In this document: in pieces, positions 47,152 to 55,730 of the stretch
How the letters are laid out: each line of letters starts with the position of its first letter
Position numbering within the stretch: the first letter of the stretch is position 1
Assembly: GCA_945861865.1 (NCBI GenBank)
Contig: CAMAWN010000006.1
Location: 1 to 64,000 of the forward strand
Length of the DNA stretch: 64,000 bases
Direction: 5' to 3'
From: Candidatus Kuenenia stuttgartensis
Lineage (GTDB): Bacteria; Planctomycetota; Planctomycetia; Planctomycetales; Planctomycetaceae
Made by a program: the position numbers and the translations under genes
The notes under the pieces: model-generated
The model's input: only the letters and a program-made list of their open reading frames with translations
Told to the model about the DNA's origin: nothing
Database searches by the model: none

Positions 47152-47280
47152 CGGGAGTGGTGGTCATCGACGCTTCGGGGGACTGCTTCGCCGACCGGCC
47201 GGGCCGGGCCCCTTTTTCGTGCTGACATAGCAATCAGATTCCGCGTCGAGAGTGCGCATGAAAAATTCGAGGCCCGAACC

Positions 47281-48720
47281 TTACTTGCCCGCGCGTTTTC
47301 GGATGGCGTCGGCCTCCGCCTCACGGACGGTGGCTTCTCTTTCGCGGCCAAGTTTTCGGAGAACCCGTGCGCACGACTCGTGACAAGTCGCGACCTTGAT
47401 GTCATCGGGACCAAACGCCTGTTCGTAGTCGTCGGCAGCCAGTTTGTAGCACAACGATGCTTCGCGAAGTCGATGCGTTTCTTCATGCTCTTTGGCAAAC
47501 GCAAACATGCCATCGGCACTCTTGCCGTCTCTCGTCGGTCGTTGCGTGTTGATTATTTCCAACGCCGAATCCATCAGTCGCTCTGCCTCAACAGTTTCGC
47601 CTTGGCATTCGAGCGTTCGCGCCAATTCGCGTTGCAGCTTTGCGATTTCCAGACGCCTTGCCGGTAATTTTTTCTGCTGCAATTCGAGCGATCGTTTGAG
47701 CAATACGGCTGACGCTCGAAATTCCCCCAAATCAACTTTCAGCCTGCTGAGTTCATTGAGTGCGAACAAAACATCGGGATGGTCAGGAGCCAATGCTTTT
47801 TCCCGAATCGCCAACGCACGCTCGTAGAACACACCGGCATCAGCCAGTTCACCTTTGGCCTCGCAAACGCTGCCGAGATTCCAGATTGGGAAAGTCACAT
47901 TTGGATGGTCGGGGCCATGCGCCTTCACTTCAATTTCTAAACTTCGCAAGTGGAGCTGCTCGGCCTGCTCGAATTTGCGTTGACGCTCGTAAAGCGAAGC
48001 TAGATCGGCGAGCACAACCGCGAGTTGTGGGTGGTCCGGTCCAAGTGTCTTCTCTGTGATTTGAAGCGAGCGTCTGAGCAGCGCTTCGGCTTCGTCCGAC
48101 TTACCTTGAGTCCGACAAATTCGTGCGAGCTGACCGAGTGGAGCAGCAAGGCTTCGATGTTCGGGGCCGAATTTCTTTTCACTCGTCTTCAACGCTCGGC
48201 GGAACAATGGCTCAGCCTTTTCCAGCTTTTTTTGCGTCATGTAGACCGAAGCGAGGTTGTTGAGGGCTATCGTGACGCTTTCATCTTCGGGGCCGAGTTT
48301 CTTTTCCTTGATCCGCAAACTCCGTTGGTAGAGCGGCTCTGCTTCCTCAAATTTCCCCTGTGCCGCGTAGAGCGAAGCAAGATCACTGACGCGAACGGCA
48401 GCGTTCAAAGACTCCGTGCCTTCCAATCGCTCGCCGAGTTTGATTGCGTGTTTGAGAAGCGGTTCCGCTTCCGCGTACTTTGCTTGTTCGACATAGACCC
48501 GACCAAGGTAGCCGATGCTGATGGAATAGATGACGTCCTGTTTGCCCGCGGACTCGGCTTCATTCACAGCGAGCCGCAATAGCCGCTCTGCCTTGTCGTA
48601 CATCCCGTCGTTGATTGCTTGGCTTGCCGCTTCGTTGTATGCCTGCCGTACAGAGTCTTGCGCCGCGGCGACCTGACTGACGAGAACGACTACCACAAAG
48701 ATGATTGTGAGGCGTCGCAT
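47281..48720 (-). CDS. Exported tetratricopeptide-repeat protein, kinesin light chain-like
   Basis: The 479-residue product has a signal peptide (MRRLTIIFVVVVLVSQVAAA) and then about nine 42-residue TPR units of the TPR_12 type, for example AEPLLKHAIKLGERL, AEPLYQRSLRIKEKKLGPED and AEQLHLRSLEIEVKAHGPDH, ending with a charged tail. These form a superhelical scaffold for protein contacts. The enzyme activity, if any, is not apparent. The gene runs opposite to the integrase and may be an element cargo gene acquired as a unit. Confidence 0.88.
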   Translation of the reverse strand: MRRLTIIFVVVVLVSQVAAAQDSVRQAYNEAASQAINDGMYDKAERLLRLAVNEAESAGKQDVIYSISIGYLGRVYVEQAKYAEAEPLLKHAIKLGERLEGTESLNAAVRVSDLASLYAAQGKFEEAEPLYQRSLRIKEKKLGPEDESVTIALNNLASVYMTQKKLEKAEPLFRRALKTSEKKFGPEHRSLAAPLGQLARICRTQGKSDEAEALLRRSLQITEKTLGPDHPQLAVVLADLASLYERQRKFEQAEQLHLRSLEIEVKAHGPDHPNVTFPIWNLGSVCEAKGELADAGVFYERALAIREKALAPDHPDVLFALNELSRLKVDLGEFRASAVLLKRSLELQQKKLPARRLEIAKLQRELARTLECQGETVEAERLMDSALEIINTQRPTRDGKSADGMFAFAKEHEETHRLREASLCYKLAADDYEQAFGPDDIKVATCHESCARVLRKLGREREATVREAEADAIRKRAGK

Positions 48721-48746
48721 TGGAAGACCTTTTTGTTGGTGTCACG

Positions 48747-49331
48747 TCAACCGTAGTGCATCGCGTTTTCGCGAGTCTCGACCTGCAACAACAGTGAATC
48801 GCGATGCTCCCAGCAATGCCAGCCAACTTCGCGAAGTAGCTCCGCGATCGTCCTTGGATTCTCAAGGACGAATCGGGTGAGTTCGCGGTTGAGTGCCTGC
48901 CGCTTGTCTTCAAGTCTTGCCGGCAATGGCTCATTCTCCGCGAGTGACTCGCCGAGGATTTGAAGCCGCAGAACGGACATCAACATTCTGGCGGCTGTTG
49001 CCGAGGCGGGATCGGCGGCAAGGGCCGCTTTGGTGATTTGATGGTACTGAGCGGCAATGCGTCGCGGGCTGCCGAACTTCTCCAGCAACCGCGATGCGAG
49101 CCGATGGATTTGGTCGATGTCGTCGGCTTCCACGATTTGACGTGCAACGTGTGCAATCTTTCGAGCACGCTTGCGGTTCCGCCGAATGCGTTCTGCGTCG
49201 GCATGGCATCGCCGACACTCGGCAGAGCGATCGGGAAGCCCGCGCCGTCGCAATCGAAACTGCTCGGACGGTTTTTCCAAACCACAACACACGCAACGAC
49301 GCATTTGGGCCGAAGTGATTGTCATGCACAT
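48747..49331 (-). CDS. Zinc-ribbon protein of unknown function
   Basis: The 194-residue product has an N-terminal four-cysteine zinc motif (CVCCGLEKPSEQF, then CRRCHADAERI), followed by a long helical region. No HNH catalytic residues follow the ribbon. It is transcribed away from its neighbour at 49589 and sits 26 bp upstream of the TPR gene on the same strand. Alternative starts are the ATG codons at 49325 and 49304. The family is unknown to me. Confidence 0.7.
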   Translation of the reverse strand: MCMTITSAQMRRCVCCGLEKPSEQFRLRRRGLPDRSAECRRCHADAERIRRNRKRARKIAHVARQIVEADDIDQIHRLASRLLEKFGSPRRIAAQYHQITKAALAADPASATAARMLMSVLRLQILGESLAENEPLPARLEDKRQALNRELTRFVLENPRTIAELLREVGWHCWEHRDSLLLQVETRENAMHYG

Positions 49332-49588
49332 TGTCCGGTGAGAGCGAGCGAAAGAGTTTCCTCTTGTTCGTGACGCGAGTTGTCGGAAGTCTCAACACAC
49401 CGAGATGATAGCAAAGGATTCTCGGCAAGATTGCCCACGTCGATTTCCACGCGCTGCGACGCGACGAGGCTGGTGAGTCCACCGACGCCCAATAGAATTT
49501 CCCACGCGGCTAGGCTGATCCCCGAACGCCGGTTGTTCCACCGGTTGCCGCACCTTTTTCGGAACGCCACAAGAAACGGAACAGTGGC

Positions 49589-50200
49589 ATGACAACCCAA
49601 CCCTCTGACGCACAAACTCCCGGCTTGTTGGCGAGGTTGATTGCTGGCGAACGTCGAGCGAGTGAAATCGTTGCCGAACTCGACGAACCCAAGCCGGTGA
49701 GTTTGCAGACGCGACTTCAATTCGAGTTGCTTACTCCCGAACAGCAAGCCGTCGGCTTTGGACTCGTCGCCGCCGAACGGAACCGGCCCGACCCTTCCGT
49801 GTCAGTTGCGGCGAAGCCACCTCGTACTGGCAATCAAAACGACTGGCTTAACGACGCTGGCAGCGAGCCGCCGCAAGAGTTCTATCGCGACAAGTGGTTG
49901 ACCGGGACGATGACCGAATTGGGCTACGCTCTCCGACCGGTACATCTCAAAGAAGTCGGTGATCGGCAACTGCTCAAAGATTTCAGGAAGAGGGCGGAAG
50001 CCGAAAAGTCGCTGCTCTGGTGTCGAGCAACACAGACCGACGACTTTGACGTTTTCCTCCGTCATCACGAACCGCGTGACGAGAACGCCGTCCTAAAGAA
50101 GCTCCACGACGCCGAAGGTCGATTGACCGAATACCGAAAAACAAAGCTCGCCGAACTCAACGGAACTCAACCGAACCAAGTTCGCCCGAAACGTCGCTGA
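49589..50200 (+). CDS. Hypothetical protein of the integrative element
   Basis: The 203-residue product is hydrophilic, with a glutamine- and glutamate-rich helical part (EPKPVSLQTRLQFELLTPEQ) and a basic C-terminus (YRKTKLAELNGTQPNQVRPK). No signal peptide or known domain is seen. The region 49332-49588 before it contains no convincing frame and probably holds divergent promoters. Its position just ahead of the excisionase gene suggests it belongs to the replication/excision module. Confidence 0.65.
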   Translation: MTTQPSDAQTPGLLARLIAGERRASEIVAELDEPKPVSLQTRLQFELLTPEQQAVGFGLVAAERNRPDPSVSVAAKPPRTGNQNDWLNDAGSEPPQEFYRDKWLTGTMTELGYALRPVHLKEVGDRQLLKDFRKRAEAEKSLLWCRATQTDDFDVFLRHHEPRDENAVLKKLHDAEGRLTEYRKTKLAELNGTQPNQVRPKRR

Positions 50201-50300
50201 TCCTCACGCTGCGATCTGTTCACATCGAAAACAGCTCCACATTCTGGGCGAGTCACGTCAACAACGGAGATTGACGTGCGGTTCTCGTGGAGGGTATCCG

Positions 50301-50546
50301 ATGTCTGCTGTTTCGCTTGTTCCGAGACGTGAAAACGAAGTCGCGCCTTTGGTCGATGACCTCAAGACGGCTGCGAAGCTCGCCGGCTGTTCTGACCGTC
50401 ACCTGCGGAAGTTCTTTCCCGATGGTCCGCCCGGATACGAGCCACGATTGCCGGTCTGTCGCATCGGTTCTCGTTTGACGATTCGTCGCGCTGCGCTCGA
50501 AGCATGGCTCGCCGCTGTCGAGCAGCAATCCACCTTGCAGGCGTGA
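50301..50546 (+). CDS. Excisionase-like DNA-binding protein
   Basis: The 81-residue product has a compact winged-helix pattern: DDLKTAAKLAGCSDRHLRKF (helix-turn-helix), then a wing-like CRIGSRLTIRRAALEAWLAA. This is the MerR-like/excisionase family arrangement in which a short helix-turn-helix is followed by a fixed R..R....WL motif. It would bend attachment-site DNA and control integrase direction. The start is the ATG at 50301; the frame opens earlier at 50271. Confidence 0.8.
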   Translation: MSAVSLVPRRENEVAPLVDDLKTAAKLAGCSDRHLRKFFPDGPPGYEPRLPVCRIGSRLTIRRAALEAWLAAVEQQSTLQA

Positions 50547-50666
50547 TTTCACCTTGCCCGCTTTCGCCGGCTGATCGTGTTGACGCCGGCTCTCACCGTA
50601 CATGCCAGCGGCCCGCAGTCCAACTTTCCCAAGGGAACTGCGAGCCGCCGAACAAAGGAACCGAGA

Positions 50667-50987
50667 ATGTGCTTTCGCAAGCCCGATTTTAGTTCTGCGG
50701 ACGAGTATGTCGAGTACGTTCGCGAAGGGATTCGGCTCGGCAAGCCGTCGTTTGGACCGAGCACCGCTGACGAGCTGATCGCTGTGCATGAAGCTCTGCC
50801 GGTCTACACGAAGCAACAAGGCTGGCTCGACCCAAACATCGTCAGAGACTTCGGCCTGTCGGCGGACTACTTCAATCCCGTTGACCCGCTCACGGAACGC
50901 GAACAAGAGCGGCTGCTCGTGACGCTCGCCAAAGACGATGACTTCCGTGTCGCATTCCGCGCTCTCTTGATGGGAGGCGCAGCGTGA
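50667..50987 (+). CDS. Small protein preceding the helicase-like gene
   Basis: The 106-residue product begins MCFRKPDFSSADEYVEYVRE after a GGAACCGAGA leader, and ends LLMGGAA. Sequence is mostly helical and acidic (GPSTADELIAVHEALPVYTK). Its stop overlaps the next start (GTGA at 50984-50987), so it is coupled to the DUF3987 gene. I cannot assign a family; its context suggests a role in element replication. Confidence 0.7.
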   Translation: MCFRKPDFSSADEYVEYVREGIRLGKPSFGPSTADELIAVHEALPVYTKQQGWLDPNIVRDFGLSADYFNPVDPLTEREQERLLVTLAKDDDFRVAFRALLMGGAA

Positions 50988-52360
50988 GTGGACTCAAGAA
51001 AAAATTCGCGGACCAAGCTCGTCAACAGTCGCGGCCGGCTGCGCCGATCGCAGTGGCTCAAGAGGCCGTTGCAAAGAATCAGGCGGCGGTCGCGACTGAC
51101 ACCTGGCCTGCTCCGCCGTCGGTCGATGCGTTCTACGGCTTGGCGGGTGAGTTCGTCACATTGGTTGCCCCGCACACGGAAGCCGATCCCGTCGCGCTCT
51201 TGCTGCAATTCTTGGTTGGGTTCGGCAACGTGATCGGACGCGCGGCACACTTCGCGGCGGAGAGTCATCGGCACTTCGGCAATCTGTTCTTGGCACTCGT
51301 GGGGAACACATCGAAGGGCCGCAAAGGATCTTCGTGGAGTCACGTTCTGCGCGTGCTCCGCATGGTTGACGAACCGTGGGCGACGAACGGCATCGGGAGC
51401 GGGCTATCCAGCGGCGAGGGACTGATTTGGCAGGTCCGTGATCCCATCGAACAGCAACAGCCCGTCAAAGAGAAGGGGCGCGTTGTCGATTACGAAAAGG
51501 TCACGACCGATCCCGGAGTCTCGGACAAGCGGCTGTTGGTGATCGAAGAGGAATTCGTCCGCGTGCTCGCGTCGATGGGACGAGAAAGAAACACGCTCTC
51601 CGCGGTCCTGCGGCAAGCGTGGGACTCTGGTGACATGCGGACCATGACCAAGTCATCGCCGGCAAGAGCGACTGGAGCACACGTCAGCATCGTGAGCCAC
51701 GTCACCCGCGACGAACTCCGCCGCGCGATGGCCGAGACCGAACACACGAACGGATTCGCCAACCGATTCTTGTGGGCCTGCGTCCGCCGATCGAAGTCAC
51801 TCCCGGAAGGGGGCCGAGTTCACGAAGTCGATTTCGACTCGTTCGTCTATCGGCTGCGCGAGGCCATCAGGTTCGCGGCCGGCGCGGGCCGGCTCGACCG
51901 AGACGATCAAGCTCGTGATCGCTGGTGCCGCGTCTATGACGTGCTCTCGGCCGGCAAACCGGGATTGCTGGGAGCGGTGACGGCTCGCGCCGAAGCGCAG
52001 GTCATGCGACTGGCCTGCCTGTACGCGCTGCTCGATTCGTCGCCGGTCATCACGTTGGAGCACTTGGAAGCGGCCTTGGCGTTGTGGGACTACTGCGAAC
52101 GCTCGGCGGCTCACATCTTCGGATCGTCACTCGGAGACCGCACGGCGGACACGCTGCTCGCCGAATTGCGCCAACGCTCCGAAGTTGGACTGACTCGGAC
52201 GGAGATGCTTCATCAAGTCTTCAACAAGAACAAGACCGCTGGCGAAGTCGGAGAGGCACTCCGAATGCTCCACGACAACAACCTCGCCCACGCTCAGAAC
52301 GAAGTCGATGCCGCCAGCGGCCGGACTGTCGAATGCTGGTTTCCCACCCTTACGACCTAA
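50984..52360 (+). CDS. DUF3987 (YfjI-like) helicase-type protein
   Basis: The 458-residue product has a RecA-like ATPase core with the family's unusual P-loop (LVGNTSKGRKGSSWSHV), a Walker B-like LLVIEEEFVRV and an arginine-finger region GFANRFLWACVRR. These resemble DUF3987 and the helicase half of primase-helicases in satellites and small integrative elements. The GTG at 50984 overlaps the previous stop. It would drive autonomous replication of the excised circle. Confidence 0.8.
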   Translation: MSGLKKKFADQARQQSRPAAPIAVAQEAVAKNQAAVATDTWPAPPSVDAFYGLAGEFVTLVAPHTEADPVALLLQFLVGFGNVIGRAAHFAAESHRHFGNLFLALVGNTSKGRKGSSWSHVLRVLRMVDEPWATNGIGSGLSSGEGLIWQVRDPIEQQQPVKEKGRVVDYEKVTTDPGVSDKRLLVIEEEFVRVLASMGRERNTLSAVLRQAWDSGDMRTMTKSSPARATGAHVSIVSHVTRDELRRAMAETEHTNGFANRFLWACVRRSKSLPEGGRVHEVDFDSFVYRLREAIRFAAGAGRLDRDDQARDRWCRVYDVLSAGKPGLLGAVTARAEAQVMRLACLYALLDSSPVITLEHLEAALALWDYCERSAAHIFGSSLGDRTADTLLAELRQRSEVGLTRTEMLHQVFNKNKTAGEVGEALRMLHDNNLAHAQNEVDAASGRTVECWFPTLTT

Positions 52361-52453
52361 CGACGTTGACGACTTCTACGGCCTATCGACCGGCTCACGT
52401 CGTCAAAGTCGTACAAGTCGTAACCCCTCACGCCTCAGAACGGAGTCTCGACC

Positions 52454-52651
52454 ATGCACCCGCCGAAGCAACCGACCTGCCCCTCATGCCAATCGCCGGA
52501 CCTGCGAATCGAAGACGTGGCCACGGGCCGCGCTCAGTGCCGGAAGTGTCTCTGGCGTTGCGTCATTGCCCCCGATGGCTCGACACGCGACTGGCTGAAA
52601 CTCGGCCGGCAACGGAGTCGAACAATCACCGGGATGTCTGTCTTGCGTTGA
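52454..52651 (+). CDS. Zinc-ribbon protein, possible DNA-binding
   Basis: The 65-residue product has two CxxC pairs (CPSCQSPDLRIED and CRKCLWRCVIAP) and no catalytic motif. Its size and position beside the helicase-like gene suggest an accessory DNA-binding role. Start ATG at 52454; the 93-bp gap from the helicase gene holds no other frame. Confidence 0.65.
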   Translation: MHPPKQPTCPSCQSPDLRIEDVATGRAQCRKCLWRCVIAPDGSTRDWLKLGRQRSRTITGMSVLR

Positions 52652-52690
52652 TTGTGCTATTTGATAGCATCTTCACGAAAGGACGCGGAC

Positions 52691-53107
52691 ATGCCGAAAC
52701 CTCACAAGATCGCCAAACGAAAACCAACCCGACGCAAGGTAACGCCGCACGGCAAATCGCCGGCTGGTAGCGTGGGCGGTCGGATCGTCAGTCGATTGAC
52801 CAAATTCACCAAAGCCCTCGAAAGCGGCGAGACGGTTTCCGACAAGTTCACCGTCCGCACGATTCGGCTCAACCTAGAACCCACGGCGTATGACCCGGCA
52901 ACTGTGCGAAAGACACGCGCACTGCTCAACTTGAGCCAACGGTTGTTCGCGAAGTTTCTTGGCGTGTCGCTCCAAACGGTTCACGCTTGGGAGCAAGGCT
53001 ACAACGTGCCGAGCGGCATGGCCGCTCGATTCTTGGATGAAATCAACGCGAACCCGACCTACTGGCAACGCCGTCTACAATCTGCGGCGGTCGCTCATAA
53101 GGTTTGA
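52691..53107 (+). CDS. XRE-family DNA-binding protein (HigA-like), no toxin partner
   Basis: The 138-residue product has a basic N-terminus (MPKPHKIAKRKPTRRKV), a middle strand region and a C-terminal helix-turn-helix: ALLNLSQRLFAKFLGVSLQT then VHAWEQGYNVPSGMAARFLD. This fits the HigA-like regulator family. No toxin gene flanks it. Since it lies directly upstream of the integrase gene (22 bp) it may control the element's own lysogeny-type switch. Confidence 0.8.
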   Translation: MPKPHKIAKRKPTRRKVTPHGKSPAGSVGGRIVSRLTKFTKALESGETVSDKFTVRTIRLNLEPTAYDPATVRKTRALLNLSQRLFAKFLGVSLQTVHAWEQGYNVPSGMAARFLDEINANPTYWQRRLQSAAVAHKV

Positions 53108-53128
53108 CCCGCCGAAAGGACAAACGAC

Positions 53129-54436
53129 ATGGCCAGCATCAGTACCGACGCGAACGGCAACCGCAAGATTCAATTCAGCGACGGCAACGGACAGCGCAAG
53201 ATCGTGAGAATCGGCAAGCCGTCGATGAAGGCTGCTGAGAAGATCCTCGCCAAGATCGAAGCCATCTTGGAAGCGAAGCTGTCCTGCCGGTCACTCGCGC
53301 CTGAAGTCGCCGAATGGATCGGCAAGATTCCTGACGTGCTGGCCAAGCGGCTGGTGGCCGTGGGGCTGATCGCTCCGCGCGAGAAACGCCAAGAGGATTC
53401 CACGAAGCTCGGCGAATTCATCGACGCCTATTTGGTCAGTCGAACGGACATCAAGCCGCGAACTCGCACTTGTCTTTTGCAGGTCCGCAGCAACCTGGTG
53501 GAATACTTCGGCGAGAACAAGCCGCTCCGCGACATCACTCCCGGCGACGCGGACGAATGGCGACGCTGGATGCTCACTTGTGAAAAGAAGCTCGGCGACA
53601 ACACCGTCCGCCGACGTGCCGGACGAGCGAAACAGCTCTTCCGAGCGGCTCAACGCAAGCGAGTCATCGCCGAGAACCCGTTCGCCGACATGCGAGATTG
53701 TACCGTCCGCGCCAACAAGGCGCGGGAATACTTTCTGTCCCTTGAAGATACCGCCAAAGTCTTGGCCGCGTGTCCTGACCACGAATGGCGTTTGATCGTC
53801 GCGTTAGCCCGATTCGGCGGACTGCGAACGCCCAGCGAAACGCTGTCGCTCCGATGGAGTGATGTGGATTGGGAACGCGGACGCCTCTTGATTCACTCGC
53901 CCAAGACGGAACATCACGAGGGAAAAGAGTCTCGCTGGATTCCGCTTTTTCCCGAACTGCGGGAACACTTGGAAGCCGCATTCGATCGTGCGGCGGAAGG
54001 GGCAGAATTCGCCATCACTCGCTATCGCGATGCCGAGCAAAACTTGCGGACTCACATGCTGCGAATCATCAAACGTGCCGGACTGACGGCATGGCCAAAA
54101 CTCTTCCAGAATCTCCGCGCCACTCGTGAGACGGAATTGGTCGAGACCTACCCGCTTCACGTCGTCACGGCTTGGTTGGGCAACAGCCAACTGATCGCAG
54201 CCAAGCATTACTTGCAGGTCACTGACGAGCACTTCGCTAAAGCGACTCACAATCAGACTCACTCAGGAGCGGAAATCAGCGAACCGGACGGAAGCGCGGT
54301 CGTTCGTCCGTTGCGTGACAATGAAAAAGCCCCGGAGTTTCCGGGGCTTTCCGTCTCCTGCCGAGACATGAACACTTCAACAGTAGCCGAGGCGGGAATC
54401 GAACCCGCACGCCCCTTTCGGAACCCAGGATTTTAA
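53129..54436 (+). CDS. Tyrosine recombinase (integrase) with att core in its reading frame
   Basis: The 435-residue product has an N-terminal SAM-like core-binding domain (DAYLVSRTDIKPRTRTCLLQ) and a catalytic domain with R in FGGLRTPSETLSLRW, K in HSPKT, the second R in QNLRATRETEL and Y in AAKHYLQVTDEHF. The two usual histidines are replaced by Q and N, which is frequent in this subfamily. The last 60 residues have no domain: they run through a terminator hairpin and the att core into the tRNA gene, giving EAGIEPARPFRNPGF. In the excised form the tail would come from 46123-46293 instead. Confidence 0.92.
   Translation: MASISTDANGNRKIQFSDGNGQRKIVRIGKPSMKAAEKILAKIEAILEAKLSCRSLAPEVAEWIGKIPDVLAKRLVAVGLIAPREKRQEDSTKLGEFIDAYLVSRTDIKPRTRTCLLQVRSNLVEYFGENKPLRDITPGDADEWRRWMLTCEKKLGDNTVRRRAGRAKQLFRAAQRKRVIAENPFADMRDCTVRANKAREYFLSLEDTAKVLAACPDHEWRLIVALARFGGLRTPSETLSLRWSDVDWERGRLLIHSPKTEHHEGKESRWIPLFPELREHLEAAFDRAAEGAEFAITRYRDAEQNLRTHMLRIIKRAGLTAWPKLFQNLRATRETELVETYPLHVVTAWLGNSQLIAAKHYLQVTDEHFAKATHNQTHSGAEISEPDGSAVVRPLRDNEKAPEFPGLSVSCRDMNTSTVAEAGIEPARPFRNPGF
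54242..54263. repeat. Candidate integrase arm-type site, right
   Basis: Identical 22-bp sequence and orientation as 46166-46187, 118 bp from the right core. Here it encodes ATHNQTH in the integrase frame, while the left copy lies in a different frame, which suggests selection for DNA rather than protein sequence. Confidence 0.6.
54324..54350 (-). terminator. Rho-independent terminator downstream of tRNA-Leu
   Basis: AAAGCCCCGGA (54326-54336) pairs perfectly with TCCGGGGCTTT (54340-54350) around loop GTT. On the minus strand the hairpin is followed by TTTTT, so it would end the tRNA-Leu transcript. It lies inside the integrase reading frame. Confidence 0.85.
54382..54403. repeat. Right att core (attR), within the tRNA-Leu 3' end
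   Basis: Identical to 46101-46122. Positions 54384-54403 are the 3' end of the tRNA gene, so integration restores a complete tRNA. Confidence 0.9.
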
Positions 54437-54469
54437 GTCCTGTGCGTCTGCCTATTTCGCCACTCGGCC
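54384..54469 (-). tRNA. tRNA-Leu (anticodon UAA)
   Basis: An 86-nt class II tRNA folds with acceptor GGCCGAG / CTCGGCT (first pair a G-U wobble), D-arm region GCGAAATAGGC, anticodon stem CAGGA / TCCTG around CTTAAAA (anticodon TAA), a long variable arm GGTTCCGAAAGGGGC and T-arm GCGGGTTCGATTCCCGC. Discriminator base is A and CCA is not encoded. It is the integration site of the neighbouring element. Confidence 0.95.
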
Positions 54470-54664
54470 AAGGCTTGCTTCTGTGAGATTTCTGATCTCG
54501 AACCTCAGTCGCTTCAGGTTGACGAGACGTCCATCAAAAGTGAAGGTTGGCTCAATGATTTGGCGGCAGAATGAAATTGAGGATGTCCCTGCGATAGTTG
54601 AAGAAGTCGGCGGTTCCTCCGTCGGGGATTACGGGTTGTTCAAATCCAGAACGGAGGAACCACC

Positions 54665-55366
54665 ATGGGACGGTTGCTGGAGGACGAAGTTGAACGTCTG
54701 TGCGGTCCCAAGCATTCGCGACCGCCGGGCCGTCCCATCAGTCGGCATGGCCATCCAGCGGGCTTCGTGGTGATGGCCGGTCAGAAGCTGCCCATACAAC
54801 GGCCTCGCGTGCGGCCGACTCAGCGTGGGGGGTGAAGAGGTGGAGTTTGCAGAGTTACGCCTTGATGCCATCGTCCGAGGCGATGCCGCGCTCGGCGTTG
54901 GCCAAGAGGGTGCGCGGCGTCTCGACGCGGAACTACGAAGAGGTGGTCGAGAGCATTCGCGAGGGCTTCGGCATTCAGCGTTCATCGATCGGTCAGCCGG
55001 CACTTCGTGAAAGCCACGGCCAAGCATTGTACTTGCTGGAGCAAACGGCGTGCTGGCTGGACAAGCTCAGTCCCGATGCTGCCGCGTCGCTCCGCGAGGG
55101 ACGCGAAGAGACATTGACCGTCGTGCGGGCGGAAACTCCCCGACTGCTGACGCCGTACCCTGGCGACCACCAACCCGATTGAGTCCGCGTCCCACACCAC
55201 CCGAATGCTGACTCGCCGAGTCAAACGCTGGCGCGACGGTGACAGGAAACTCCGCTGGTGCAGCGCCGGCCTGCTCCGAGCGGAACAAACTTTCCGACGC
55301 ATCAAGGGCGATCGTGAAATCTCGCAATTGACGACCGCCCTCACATCACAACGCCAAGCTGGTTGA
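54665..55366 (+). pseudogene. Decayed IS256-type transposase
   Basis: The ATG at 54665 opens MGRLLEDEVERLCGPKHSRP and GQKLPIQRPRVRPTQRGG, then a stop. In another frame follow SYALMPSSEAMPRSALAKRV, RGVSTRNYEEVVESIREGFG, then LDKLSPDAAASLREGREETL, and in a further frame RRVKRWRDGDRKLRWC and LLRAEQTFRRIKG. These are, in order, the N-terminal, middle and C-terminal parts of an IS256-family transposase. The DDE core between them is deleted. An 11-bp inverted pair (54612-54622 and 54651-54661) flanks the start. Confidence 0.8.
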
Positions 55367-55523
55367 CATCATCATCATTTCTTGGAACCGACCTGACTCT
55401 TCAACTCACGGCCAGCGCGCATAGTTGGGTAGTGTAGGCGAGCTGGCGCGAGAGCTGTTGGTTTGGTATCTGTCTCCTAGATTTTGACGGCGTGCTGAAG
55501 CGCAGGGGACCAGGAAGTGTCGC

Positions 55524-55670
55524 GTGGCTGAGTTGTGTGTGGATGTCGGTTCGCTCGGGTCGCATTTCGAATCGCTGTCGGATCCGCGTCACACGCGGAA
55601 TCGGGAGCACCTGTTGGTGGACATTGTGGTCATCAGCCTCTGCGGCATCCTGTGTAGCGTGAGCGGTTGG
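55524..55670 (+). pseudogene. N-terminal fragment of an ISAs1-type transposase
   Basis: The 49-codon stretch includes LGSHFESLSDPRHTRNREHL and VDIVVISLCGILCSVSGW, which is the conserved N-terminus of ISAs1-family (H-repeat) transposases. The catalytic domain is missing; the frame then continues into sequence antisense to a terminase fragment. It is a truncation remnant. Confidence 0.75.
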
Positions 55671-55730
55671 CCAGCATCTGGCATTGCCCAACTGCATCCC
55701 GTCTCGCGACTGTCGTCGTCCGCTGATGGT

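Larger units (their letters stand above)
46101..54403 (+). mobile_element. 8.3-kb integrative element in the 3' end of tRNA-Leu(UAA)
   Basis: Identical 22-bp direct repeats at 46101-46122 and 54382-54403 bracket the element, and the right copy is the 3' end of a functional tRNA gene. A tyrosine integrase lies beside it. The cargo is a VapBC-type pair, a PIN fragment, a secreted TPR protein, two zinc-ribbon proteins, an excisionase-like protein, a DUF3987 helicase-like protein, an XRE-type regulator and proteins of unknown function. No structural phage genes or conjugation genes are seen, so it may be a satellite or an IME. The junction palindromes common elsewhere in the window are absent inside. 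Confidence 0.88.

Noticed and set aside
52691-53107. Toxin-antitoxin pair based on the HigA-like regulator
   Set aside because: No toxin-sized gene lies next to it; the neighbours are a zinc-ribbon protein and the integrase.
54324-54350. Terminator of the integrase gene
   Set aside because: The T-tract lies on the minus strand and the hairpin is within the integrase frame; it fits tRNA-Leu instead.
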